Assembly (NCBI RefSeq): GCF_009764645.1
Contig: NZ_RWIM01000193.1
Coordinates: 1 to 53,669 of the forward strand
DNA length: 53,669 nt
Direction of reading: 5' to 3'
Source of the DNA: Pseudomonas sp. PB106
GTDB taxonomy: Bacteria; Pseudomonadota; Gammaproteobacteria; Pseudomonadales; Pseudomonadaceae
In this document: piece by piece, positions 16,503 to 24,192 of the stretch
Numbering within the stretch: position 1 is the first letter of the stretch
Layout: each line of letters begins with the position of its first letter
The notes under the pieces: generated by a model
What the model was told of the DNA's origin: nothing
The model's input: the letters and a program-made list of their open reading frames with translations, nothing else
The model's database searches: none
Translations under genes and position numbers: made by a program

Positions 16503-16582
16503 AAAAGATCGCAGCCTTCGACAGCTCCTACAGGGAATGGGTGAAAACTCTGAAGGAGCTGCCGAAGCCGCGATCTTTTTTT
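16503..16582. terminator. REP-type palindrome with terminator features (GATCGCAGCC class)
   Basis: AAAAGATCGCAGCCTTCGAC pairs imperfectly with a downstream copy ending GCGATCTTTTTTT, giving a long stem and T-run after the GNAT gene. It ends just seven bases before the dgoK operator and so insulates the dgo operon. Confidence 0.75.
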
Positions 16583-16588
16583 GTCTGC

Positions 16589-16648
16589 ATCCCAAAATAT
16601 GGGATTGATATTTATATATTGAGATTTCACCACGCCAAGGTTTATAGT
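16589..16648 (+). promoter_or_regulatory. Sugar-responsive promoter and 17-bp operator, copy 2 (dgo)
   Basis: ATCCCAAAATATGGGAT (16589-16605), then TTTATATATTGAGATTT with TTGAGA at 16619-16624, an 18-base spacer and TATAGT at 16643-16648. The arrangement is the same as at 3204-3263, including the spacer length and the later ACAAAACAGGTGAAG. It drives dgoK and the genes after it. Confidence 0.7.
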
Positions 16649-16686
16649 CCGTCGCACTCACTGCCAAAAACAAAACAGGTGAAGCG

Positions 16687-17676
16687 ATGCTGGCGCAATT
16701 GATCGCGCTCGATTGGGGGACAACCTCATTACGTGCTTACAAACTCGCGGCCGATGGTCTGGTGCTGGAGCAGCGCTCGCTGTCGTCCGGGATCATGCAG
16801 TTGCCCAAGACTCCGCGAATCATCAACGGTCGCGAATGCGCCGATGGTTTTGAATTGGCCTTCGACGAGGCCTGCGGCGACTGGCTCGATGCGCAGCCGG
16901 ACCTGCCGGTGATTGCCTGCGGCATGGTCGGCAGTGCGCAGGGCTGGCGTGAAGCGGCCTACTGCGAGACGCCGGCGAACGTCGCCAATCTCGGAAACTC
17001 CCTACAAACAGTTATCAGCCTTCGCGGCACCGTCGTGCATATCGTGCCGGGGGTGATTCAGCGTTCGCGTTTGCCCAACGTGATGCGCGGCGAAGAAACC
17101 CAAGTGCTTGGCGTTCTGCAGAACCTGCCGGTCGAGGCGGGCGCTGATCTGCTGATCGGTCTGCCGGGCAGCCACTCGAAATGGGTTGACGTGGTCGATG
17201 GCTGCATCACTCATTTCGACACGTTCATGACCGGCGAAGTGTTCGCCGTGCTCAGTGAACACAGCATCCTCGGTCGAACCCAGCAACACAGCGCGACGTT
17301 CGATGCTCAAGCATTTGATCGTGGCGTGCAGATTGCGCAGTCGGCGGACGGCGAACTCGGCGTGCTGTCGACCTTGTTCAGTGCCCGCACATTGGGGCTG
17401 ACCGGTGAACTGAGCCCGACGGCGCAGGCGGATTATCTGTCTGGCCTGATGATTGGCCATGAATTGGCAGCACTTGCCAGCGCTCAACGCCGTCGCCGCA
17501 ACAACCCGAATCTTCCTTCGATCATCCTCATCGGCAACGCGCAATTGTGTGCGCGCTACCGCCGTGCCCTCGATGCCTGTGGCTTCGCCAACGTTACCCT
17601 GGCCGAGCAGGCCACCGAGCGTGGCTTGTGGCAATTGGCGCTGGCTGCCGGACTGATCGATTCCTCATCCCGTTAA
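16687..17676 (+). CDS. dgoK: 2-dehydro-3-deoxygalactonokinase
   Basis: A 329-residue DgoK-family kinase of the ASKHA fold. It begins with the phosphate-binding IALDWGTTSLRAY loop and contains VIACGMVGSAQGW and the GLPGSHSKWVDV motif. It phosphorylates 2-dehydro-3-deoxy-D-galactonate with ATP to the 6-phosphate, the substrate of DgoA. ACAGGTGAAG precedes ATG 16687. First gene of the dgoKAD unit; dgoA starts 19 bases after the stop. Length and motifs are normal for the family. Confidence 0.92.
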   Translation: MLAQLIALDWGTTSLRAYKLAADGLVLEQRSLSSGIMQLPKTPRIINGRECADGFELAFDEACGDWLDAQPDLPVIACGMVGSAQGWREAAYCETPANVANLGNSLQTVISLRGTVVHIVPGVIQRSRLPNVMRGEETQVLGVLQNLPVEAGADLLIGLPGSHSKWVDVVDGCITHFDTFMTGEVFAVLSEHSILGRTQQHSATFDAQAFDRGVQIAQSADGELGVLSTLFSARTLGLTGELSPTAQADYLSGLMIGHELAALASAQRRRRNNPNLPSIILIGNAQLCARYRRALDACGFANVTLAEQATERGLWQLALAAGLIDSSSR

Positions 17677-17695
17677 CCCTGACTGGAGGCCTGAC

Positions 17696-18316
17696 ATGCT
17701 CAAGCAAGCATTGGCGCAAAACGGTCTGATCGCGATTCTGCGTGGCCTGCACCCGCAGGAAGCTGCCGCTGTCGGAGAAGTCCTGTATGCCGCCGGATTT
17801 CGCGTCATCGAAGTACCGCTCAATTCCCCATCGCCGTACGAAAGTATCCGTATCCTGCGCAAGACCTTGCCCGCCGATTGCCTGATCGGTGCCGGCACGG
17901 TGCTGACGCCGGAACAGGTCGAGTTGGTGAAGGAGGCCGGCGGTCAGGTGATCGTCATGCCGCACAGCGATGCCAAGGTGTTGCGCGCAGCCAAAGCGGC
18001 GGGGCTGTTTTTGTCGCCCGGCGTTGCCACACCGACCGAAGCGTTCGCGGCGCTGGCAGAGGGCGCGGACATTCTCAAGCTGTTCCCCGCCGAGCAAATG
18101 GGCCCGGCGGTCGTCAAAGCCTGGCTCGCGGTGTTGCCGTCCGGAACGGTGCTGGCGCCGGTCGGCGGCATCACGCCGGACAACATGCAGGCGTTTATCG
18201 ACGCTGGCGTGAAAGGTTTCGGTCTCGGTTCCGGCCTGTTCAAACCGGGCATGACGCCGGAGCAGGTGGCGGTGAATGCCAAGGCTTATGTGGCCGCGTG
18301 GAAGGCGCTTCGCTAG
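17696..18316 (+). CDS. dgoA: 2-dehydro-3-deoxy-6-phosphogalactonate aldolase
   Basis: A 206-residue class I aldolase of the KDPG/KDPGal family. RVIEVPLNSP supplies the general-base Glu near residue 40, and ILKLFPAEQMGP supplies the Schiff-base Lys near 128. GAGTVL and GGITPDNM complete the barrel signatures. It splits KDPGal into pyruvate and glyceraldehyde 3-phosphate. CTGGAGG lies upstream of the ATG. It is separate from dgoD, as in Pseudomonas. Confidence 0.93.
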   Translation: MLKQALAQNGLIAILRGLHPQEAAAVGEVLYAAGFRVIEVPLNSPSPYESIRILRKTLPADCLIGAGTVLTPEQVELVKEAGGQVIVMPHSDAKVLRAAKAAGLFLSPGVATPTEAFAALAEGADILKLFPAEQMGPAVVKAWLAVLPSGTVLAPVGGITPDNMQAFIDAGVKGFGLGSGLFKPGMTPEQVAVNAKAYVAAWKALR

Positions 18317-18377
18317 GACTTTTTGGCGCTGCGTGCGCTGCATCTAACAAGAGCTGCATTTACAAAAGAGAGCAGAG

Positions 18378-19526
18378 ATGAAAATCACCAAACTCACCAC
18401 CTTCATCGTTCCGCCGCGCTGGTGCTTCCTCAAGGTCGAAACCGACGAGGGCGTGACCGGTTGGGGCGAACCTGTGGTCGAAGGGCGCGCGCACACCGTT
18501 GCGGCTGCCGTCGAAGAATTGTCCGACTACCTGATCGGCAAAGATCCACGCAATATCGAAGACATCTGGACGGTGCTGTATCGCGGCGGTTTCTACCGTG
18601 GCGGCGCGATCCACATGAGTGCGCTGGCCGGTATCGATCAGGCGCTGTGGGACATCAAGGGCAAGGCGCTCGGGGTGTCGGTGAGCGATCTGCTCGGTGG
18701 TCAGGTGCGCGACAAGATTCGCGTGTATTCGTGGATCGGCGGCGACCGTCCGGCCGACACCGCGCGTGCGGCGAAAGAGGCGGTGAGTCGTGGTTTCACC
18801 GCGGTGAAAATGAACGGCACCGAAGAGCTGCAATTTCTCGACACTTTCGAAAAGGTTGACCTTGCGCTGGCCAACGTCGCCGCCGTGCGTGACGCGGTCG
18901 GGCCGAACGTCGGCATCGGCGTCGACTTCCATGGCCGCGTGCACAAGCCGATGGCCAAGGTGCTGATGAAGGAACTCGACCCGTACAAACTGATGTTCAT
19001 CGAAGAACCGGTGTTGAGCGAAAACTACGAAGCGTTGAAAGAACTGGCGCCGTTGACCAGCACGCCGATTGCCCTCGGCGAGCGTTTGTTTTCGCGTTGG
19101 GACTTTAAACGCGTGTTGAGCGAAGGTTACGTCGACATCATCCAGCCGGACGCCTCGCACGCCGGCGGCATCACCGAAACCCGCAAGATCGCCAACATGG
19201 CCGAAGCCTACGACGTGGCGCTGGCGCTGCATTGCCCGCTGGGGCCGATTGCACTGGCGGCGTGTTTACAACTGGACGCCGTTTGTTACAACGCGTTTAT
19301 CCAGGAGCAGAGCCTGGGCATCCATTACAACGAGAGCAACGACTTGCTCGACTACGTGAAGGATCCACGGGTGTTCGATTACGACAAAGGTTTCGTGAAG
19401 ATCCCGAACGGGCCGGGCCTGGGCATCGAGATCAACGAGGAATACGTGATCGAGCGTGCAGCTGTCGGCCACCGCTGGCGCAACCCGATCTGGCGCCATG
19501 CCGATGGCAGTTTTGCCGAGTGGTGA
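18378..19526 (+). CDS. dgoD: D-galactonate dehydratase
   Basis: A 382-residue enolase-superfamily dehydratase. Visible active-site positions fit GalD: D183 and H185 in GVDFHGR, E209 in FIEEPV, E235 in LGERLF and H285 in LHCPLGP. It converts D-galactonate to 2-dehydro-3-deoxy-D-galactonate, which DgoK then phosphorylates. The start at 18378 follows AGAGCAGAG. A 61-base gap separates it from dgoA with no terminator, so it is probably in the same transcript. Confidence 0.95.
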   Translation: MKITKLTTFIVPPRWCFLKVETDEGVTGWGEPVVEGRAHTVAAAVEELSDYLIGKDPRNIEDIWTVLYRGGFYRGGAIHMSALAGIDQALWDIKGKALGVSVSDLLGGQVRDKIRVYSWIGGDRPADTARAAKEAVSRGFTAVKMNGTEELQFLDTFEKVDLALANVAAVRDAVGPNVGIGVDFHGRVHKPMAKVLMKELDPYKLMFIEEPVLSENYEALKELAPLTSTPIALGERLFSRWDFKRVLSEGYVDIIQPDASHAGGITETRKIANMAEAYDVALALHCPLGPIALAACLQLDAVCYNAFIQEQSLGIHYNESNDLLDYVKDPRVFDYDKGFVKIPNGPGLGIEINEEYVIERAAVGHRWRNPIWRHADGSFAEW

Positions 19527-19549
19527 TTTGTCCCTGACACACCCGATGA

Positions 19550-19656
19550 GATCGTTCCCACGCTCTGCGTGGGAATGCCTCTATGGACGCTCTGCGTCCG
19601 CTTTTGGGACGCGGAGCGTCCCTGGCTGCATTCCCACGCGGAGCGTGGGAACGATC
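19550..19656. repeat. Complex palindromic repeat (GATCGTTCCCACGC class)
   Basis: GATCGTTCCCACGCTCTGCG at the left end is answered by its near-complement at the right end. Inside lies a second inverted pair, GGACGCTCTGCGTCC against GGACGCGGAGCGTCC, so the unit folds as nested stems. The class recurs at 39669-39773. It lies between dgoD and the transporter gene. Confidence 0.85.
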
Positions 19657-19707
19657 AGGTGCAAGGCCTCAGGCCGACCTCAATAAACATAAAAAGAGGC
19701 TCTCCCC

Positions 19708-21018
19708 ATGCAACCGCAAACCCTCACCGGGCAGGCGTCTTTAGTCACGCCTAGCCGCAAGCGGTTTTTCATCATGGTGTTGCTGTTTATCACCGTGGTC
19801 ATCAACTACCTCGACCGCAGCAACCTGTCGATTGCCGCGCCAGCGCTGACCAGTGAGCTGGGCATCGATCCGATTCACGTAGGCCTGATCTTTTCCGCGT
19901 TCGGCTGGACCTATGCCGCCATGCAGATCCCCGGCGGCTGGCTGGTCGATCGCGTGCCACCGCGCATTCTTTACAGCGTCGCGTTGCTGCTGTGGTCGAT
20001 TGCCACGGTGATGCTCGGTTTCGCCGCCAGTTTTATCGCGCTGTTCGTGTTGCGCATGGCGGTCGGCGCGCTGGAAGCACCGGCGTATCCGATCAATAGC
20101 CGCGTGGTGACGACTTGGTTTCCCGAGCGTGAACGCGCCACGGCCATTGGTTTCTACACCTCGGGGCAGTTCGTCGGCCTGGCCTTCCTGACCCCGGTGC
20201 TGGCTTGGCTGCAGCACGAATTCGGCTGGCACATGGTCTTCGTCGCGACCGGCGCGGTGGGCATCATTTGGGCGGTGATCTGGTACGCGGTGTATCGCGA
20301 GCCACGGGATTTCAAGGGCGCCAACGAAGCCGAAATCGACTTGATCCGTGAAGGCGGTGGTCTGGTCGATATCCAGCAGGAAACGGCCAAGGTCAAAGCC
20401 AAATTCAGCTGGACCGATTTGGGCATTGTCCTGACCAAACGCAAGTTGTGGGGCATCTACCTCGGCCAGTTCTGCCTGAACTCGACGCTATGGTTTTTCC
20501 TCACATGGTTCCCGACCTACCTGGTGAAATATCGCGGCATGGACTTCATCAAGTCCGGCCTGCTCGCGTCGCTGCCATTTCTGGCCGCGTTCGTTGGCGT
20601 GCTGTGTTCGGGATTCTTTTCCGACTTCCTGATTCGGCGCGGCTACACGGTTGGCTTTGCGCGCAAGTTGCCGATCATTGGCGGCCTGCTGATTTCCACC
20701 TCGATCATCGGTGCCAACTTCGTTGAGTCGACGCCGCTGGTGATTGCCTTTCTGGCGCTGGCGTTTTTCGGCAATGGTCTGGCCTCGATCACGTGGTCGC
20801 TGGTCTCGACGTTGGCGCCGGCACGGCTGCTCGGCCTGACTGGCGGGGTGTTCAACTTCATCGGCAATCTGTCTGCGATTGCCACGCCGATCGTGATTGG
20901 CTTCCTCGCCAGCGGCGATTCGTTTGCGCCGGCGATCACCTATATCGCGGTGCTCGCCTTGATCGGTGCTTTGTCCTACGTGCTGCTGGTCGGCAAGGTC
21001 GAGCGTATCGAGTTGTAG
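19708..21018 (+). CDS. MFS transporter, galactonate-type (anion:cation symporter)
   Basis: A 436-residue inner-membrane carrier with about twelve helices. NYLDRSNLSIAAPAL in the first helix and GWLVDRVPPRILYSVALLLW after helix 2 are typical of the ACS family that includes DgoT and glucarate transporters. Its place after dgoKAD points to proton-linked uptake of D-galactonate. AAAGAGG is a little far (about eight to nine bases) from ATG 19708. I leave the symbol empty because ACS members vary in substrate. Confidence 0.85.
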   Translation: MQPQTLTGQASLVTPSRKRFFIMVLLFITVVINYLDRSNLSIAAPALTSELGIDPIHVGLIFSAFGWTYAAMQIPGGWLVDRVPPRILYSVALLLWSIATVMLGFAASFIALFVLRMAVGALEAPAYPINSRVVTTWFPERERATAIGFYTSGQFVGLAFLTPVLAWLQHEFGWHMVFVATGAVGIIWAVIWYAVYREPRDFKGANEAEIDLIREGGGLVDIQQETAKVKAKFSWTDLGIVLTKRKLWGIYLGQFCLNSTLWFFLTWFPTYLVKYRGMDFIKSGLLASLPFLAAFVGVLCSGFFSDFLIRRGYTVGFARKLPIIGGLLISTSIIGANFVESTPLVIAFLALAFFGNGLASITWSLVSTLAPARLLGLTGGVFNFIGNLSAIATPIVIGFLASGDSFAPAITYIAVLALIGALSYVLLVGKVERIEL

Positions 21019-21079
21019 TGGTCTGCGTCGGGCGACCATAATGCCGCCCGTTCCTTCGCTCAACGGTAAAAGGCTGGAT

Positions 21080-21883
21080 ATGCAGGAAGACGCCCCGGAA
21101 AAAACCAAGGACGCCGCACCCACCGGCACCCAGACGCTATTGCGTGGCCTGGGAGTGGTGCAAGCGGTGGCCAGTGGCGCCCGCGATCTCAAGGAGATTG
21201 CCCGGCTGATCGGCACCACGCGCAGTACCACCCATCGTCTGGCCAGTTGTCTGGTCGACGAGCGCTACTTGCGTGTGGTGCCGCAAGTCGGTTATCTGCT
21301 CGGGCCGAAGCTGATCGAACTGGGTTTCCAGGCGCGCGAAGAGTTGCCGCTGGTGACCTTGGCCGCACCGTATCTGGACGAGCTGTCGGCGCTGACCGGT
21401 GACACCGTGCACTTGGGCATTCGTGAAGGCGATGAAGTGCTGTACTTGCTGAAGAATCCAGGGCGCAATGGCCCGGAAATGCGTTCGCGCGTCGGCCATC
21501 GCATGCCGCTGGCGCGTACCGGGATCGGCAAGGCGTTGATGCTCGATGATTCGCCGAAAGATTGGCAGCGTCTGTACGACATCAGCCTGCCGGCCGGTGG
21601 GAAAAGTCAGTTCTGGCCGCAGCATCCCCAGCAGTCGTGGGAACAGCTGGAGCAGCGCATGACCGAATACGTCGCCGGTGGCTACGCCTTCGATCTGGAG
21701 GACAACGAACCGTCGATCCGCTGCGTGGCGGCGCCGATTCGCGATGCGAGCAAGGGCATCGTGGCGGCGATCAGCATCGCCAGCACCGTGCCGTACATGC
21801 CGCTGGAAAAAATGGCCGAGCTGATTCCCCTGATCAAAGGGGTCACAGCCCGGCTCTCGGCGGAACTCGGTCTGAAGATTTAA
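21080..21883 (+). CDS. IclR-family transcriptional regulator
   Basis: A 267-residue IclR protein. The N-terminal winged helix (LKEIARLIGTTRSTTHRLASCLVDERYL, in parts) is followed by the IclR effector domain with GDTVHLGIREGDEVLYL, RMPLARTGIGKALM and a late CVAAPIRDASKGIVAAISIA. ATG 21080 has AAAGG upstream; a start at 21041 lacks a ribosome-binding site. It ends the dgo cluster and is my first candidate for the factor that binds the ATCCCAAAATATGGGAT sites at 3204 and 16589. Effector unknown; a KDGal-like acid would be logical. Confidence 0.87.
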   Translation: MQEDAPEKTKDAAPTGTQTLLRGLGVVQAVASGARDLKEIARLIGTTRSTTHRLASCLVDERYLRVVPQVGYLLGPKLIELGFQAREELPLVTLAAPYLDELSALTGDTVHLGIREGDEVLYLLKNPGRNGPEMRSRVGHRMPLARTGIGKALMLDDSPKDWQRLYDISLPAGGKSQFWPQHPQQSWEQLEQRMTEYVAGGYAFDLEDNEPSIRCVAAPIRDASKGIVAAISIASTVPYMPLEKMAELIPLIKGVTARLSAELGLKI

Positions 21884-22932
21884 ACCTTGAGCGTCGCCAT
21901 GTCGATGACGAAACGGTACTTCACGTCGCCGGCGATCATTCGGGCGTAAGCCTCGTTGATCTGGCGGATGTCGAGCATTTCGATGTCGCAGGTGATGTTG
22001 TGTTCGGCGCAGAAATCCAGCACTTCCTGGGTTTCGGCGACGCCACCGATCAACGAACCGGCCAACACGCGACGGCTCATCACCAGTTTGCCGGCGTGAA
22101 CTGGCGGATCGATCGGTTCGATCAGGCCAACCAGAATGTGCACGCCGTCGAAACGCAGGGTGTCGAGGTACGGGTTGAGATCGTGCTGCACCGGAATGGT
22201 GTCGAGCAGGAAGTCGAAGTAACCGGCAGCGGCTTTCATCTGTTCGGCGTCGGTGGAAACGATCACATGATCGGCACCCTGACGACGACCTTCTTCCGCT
22301 TTGCTCGCCGAGCGGGTGAACAGCGTGACTTCAGCGCCCATGGCTTTGGCAAACTTGATGCCCATGTGGCCCAAACCGCCCATGCCGAGGATCCCGACCT
22401 TATCGCCAGCCTTGACGCCGTAGTGCTTGAGCGGAGAGTAGGTGGTGATGCCGGCGCAAAGGATCGGCGCGGCGCTGGCCAGAGCCAGTTTCTCTGGAAT
22501 GCGCACAACGAAGTGTTCGCTGACGACGATGCTGTCGGAATAACCGCCCATGGTGTTGCTGCCATCCACCCGATCCGGGGTGGCGTAAGTCATGGTCGGG
22601 CCTTCGAGGCAGTATTGCTCCAGGTTCGATTGGCAGGCTTCGCAGGTGCGGCACGAGTCGACCATGCAGCCAACCCCGACCAGATCGCCTACTTTGTGTT
22701 GGGTGACATTCGCACCGATCGCGGTGACTTTTCCGACGATCTCGTGGCCGGGCATCAACGGGTAAACGGCGATACCCCATTCGTTGCGCGCCTGGTGGAT
22801 ATCGGAGTGGCAGACGCCGCAATAGAGAATCTCGATGGCGACGTCGTCGGCGCGCGGGCTGCGGCGTTCGAATTTCATCGGGGCGAGGGGGGTGGTGGCC
22901 GATTGGGCGGCATAGCCGATGGCGGTATACAT
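21880..22932 (-). CDS. Zinc-dependent NAD(P) alcohol dehydrogenase (YahK-like)
   Basis: A 350-residue medium-chain dehydrogenase. Catalytic-zinc ligands lie in YCGVCHSDIH and GHEIVGKV, the structural zinc site is the Cys cluster VDSCRTCEACQSNLEQYC, and the cofactor site is GILGMGGLGHMGIKFAKAMG. Overall it matches the cinnamyl-alcohol/YahK group that reduces aldehydes with NADPH. ATG 22932 (MYTAIGYAAQ) is the natural start. It converges with and overlaps the IclR stop by four bases and is divergent from an AraC regulator, which probably controls it. Confidence 0.9.
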   Translation of the reverse strand: MYTAIGYAAQSATTPLAPMKFERRSPRADDVAIEILYCGVCHSDIHQARNEWGIAVYPLMPGHEIVGKVTAIGANVTQHKVGDLVGVGCMVDSCRTCEACQSNLEQYCLEGPTMTYATPDRVDGSNTMGGYSDSIVVSEHFVVRIPEKLALASAAPILCAGITTYSPLKHYGVKAGDKVGILGMGGLGHMGIKFAKAMGAEVTLFTRSASKAEEGRRQGADHVIVSTDAEQMKAAAGYFDFLLDTIPVQHDLNPYLDTLRFDGVHILVGLIEPIDPPVHAGKLVMSRRVLAGSLIGGVAETQEVLDFCAEHNITCDIEMLDIRQINEAYARMIAGDVKYRFVIDMATLKV

Positions 22933-23123
22933 GTGAAACCTCGCAAAAGCAGGAACAAGTGAGGCGGCGCATTCTGGGCGCCGACTGACCGGTCGGCCAT
23001 GACGATTCCTCCGGGTCTCATGCCTAATCCTCCGGCATGCGGGTTTGATCGGTCGTATTGGCAAAAGGATCTGCGATGATGCTTTTATCCCTTTTTTCGC
23101 CACATTTTCAGTGAAGAGTTTTG
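22933..23123. promoter_or_regulatory. Divergent promoter region, ADH and AraC genes
   Basis: This 191-base gap holds the palindrome GACCGGTC (22987-22994), set in CCGACTGACCGGTCGGCC. It also holds a direct repeat TCCTCCGG...CATG (about 23007 and 23031) that could be paired AraC-type half-sites. No confident -10/-35 pair. Confidence 0.4.
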
Positions 23124-24014
23124 ATGCAATTAACCCGTCATCTTGATGCCAATGCCCGGCTGGTTTCGTTGATCGAACCGCTGGCGCTGCGCGATGGTTA
23201 TTCGCCGACCGGGTTGCCCGGTGTGCAGGTGTTGCGCGCCAGTTGCGACGTTGCCCGTGGCCCGCACATTTATGAGCCGAGCCTGATGATCATCGCGCAG
23301 GGCAGCAAACTGGCGTTTCTCGGGCCACGGACGATGGAATATGGCGCCGGGCATTATTTGATTCAGGCGCTGCCGGTGCCGTTCGAGTGCGAGACGTTTG
23401 CCTTGCCGGATGCGCCGTTGCTCGGGGTGTCGGTGGCGATTGATCGGGTGTTGCTCGGTGAGTTGGTGTTGGCCATGGGACTGGCACCGGGCCGGCATAT
23501 TCCGGCACAGACGCCGGAGTCGATGACGTCGGTGGTGCTCGACGATGACATGCGAGGGTGTGTCGAGCGGTTGCTGAGCTGCCTGCACGATCCGCTGGAA
23601 TGCCAGATTCTCGGGCCGGCGCGGGTTCGGGAGTTGTTGTTTGTCGCGTTGCGCGGGCCGCAGGCCGATGTGTTGCGCGCGTTGGTCGAGCAGCAGGGGC
23701 AGTTCGCGCGGGTGGCGGCGTCGATCAGTCATCTGCACGCGCATTACACCGAGCCATTGAATGTCGAGACCCTGGCCGGTTGCGCGAACATGAGCGTGTC
23801 GACCTTTCATGAGCACTTCAAACGCAGCACGTTGTTGTCGCCGGTGCAGTATTTGAAACGCTTGCGACTGTTGAAGGCGCAGACGTTGCTGGTGGCGGAG
23901 GGGTTGGGTGTGGCGCAGGTGGCGCATCGGGTGGGGTATCAGAGCACGTCGCAGTTCAGCCGCGAGTACAAGCGCTACTTCGAGCGCAGCCCGGGTGACG
24001 AGCGCGCTGCCTGA
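23124..24014 (+). CDS. AraC-family transcriptional regulator
   Basis: A 296-residue regulator with an N-terminal AraC_N (cupin-like) domain (YEPSLMIIAQGSKLAFLG, then YLIQALPVPFECET) and a C-terminal double HTH (VETLAGCANMSVSTFHEHFK and VAQVAHRVGYQSTSQFSREY). It matches the AraC_N group often paired with an oxidoreductase gene, and here it is divergent from the YahK-like dehydrogenase. I infer aldehyde or alcohol-responsive activation. ATG 23124 is preferred to the preceding TTG. Confidence 0.88.
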   Translation: MQLTRHLDANARLVSLIEPLALRDGYSPTGLPGVQVLRASCDVARGPHIYEPSLMIIAQGSKLAFLGPRTMEYGAGHYLIQALPVPFECETFALPDAPLLGVSVAIDRVLLGELVLAMGLAPGRHIPAQTPESMTSVVLDDDMRGCVERLLSCLHDPLECQILGPARVRELLFVALRGPQADVLRALVEQQGQFARVAASISHLHAHYTEPLNVETLAGCANMSVSTFHEHFKRSTLLSPVQYLKRLRLLKAQTLLVAEGLGVAQVAHRVGYQSTSQFSREYKRYFERSPGDERAA

Positions 24015-24028
24015 AGATTTACACACTC

Positions 24029-24118
24029 CCTGTGGGAGCTGGCCAGCGATAGCGGTGGTTCAGTTTGCCGTGATGTAGTTTGACACGGCCCCATCGCTGG
24101 CAAGCCAGCTCCCACAGG
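24029..24118. repeat. REP-type pair with a deleted left arm
   Basis: The right copy is the full CATCGCTGGCAAGCCAGCTC element. The left copy reads CTGTGGGAGCTGGCCAGCGAT and has lost the GCTT of its own inner palindrome. Such a small deletion fits slippage or processing at the hairpin tip. Confidence 0.85.
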
Positions 24119-24145
24119 GATTGTGTTGCTAGCGGAATTGTGAGC

Positions 24146-24174
24146 AACAAAAAGGCCCCCGATTTGGGAGCCTT
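24146..24174 (-). terminator. Terminator of the ETF-QO gene
   Basis: On the minus strand AAGGCTCCC, AAATC and GGGGGCCTT form a stem with one mismatch followed by TTTTTGTTG. It lies about 20 bases after the ETF-QO stop. Confidence 0.8.
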
Positions 24175-24192
24175 GTTGTTCAGCGGTTCGAC

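Noticed and set aside
21562..22962. 466-residue plus-strand frame over the IclR end and the ADH gene
   Set aside because: It crosses two well-supported genes and contains no recognisable domain.
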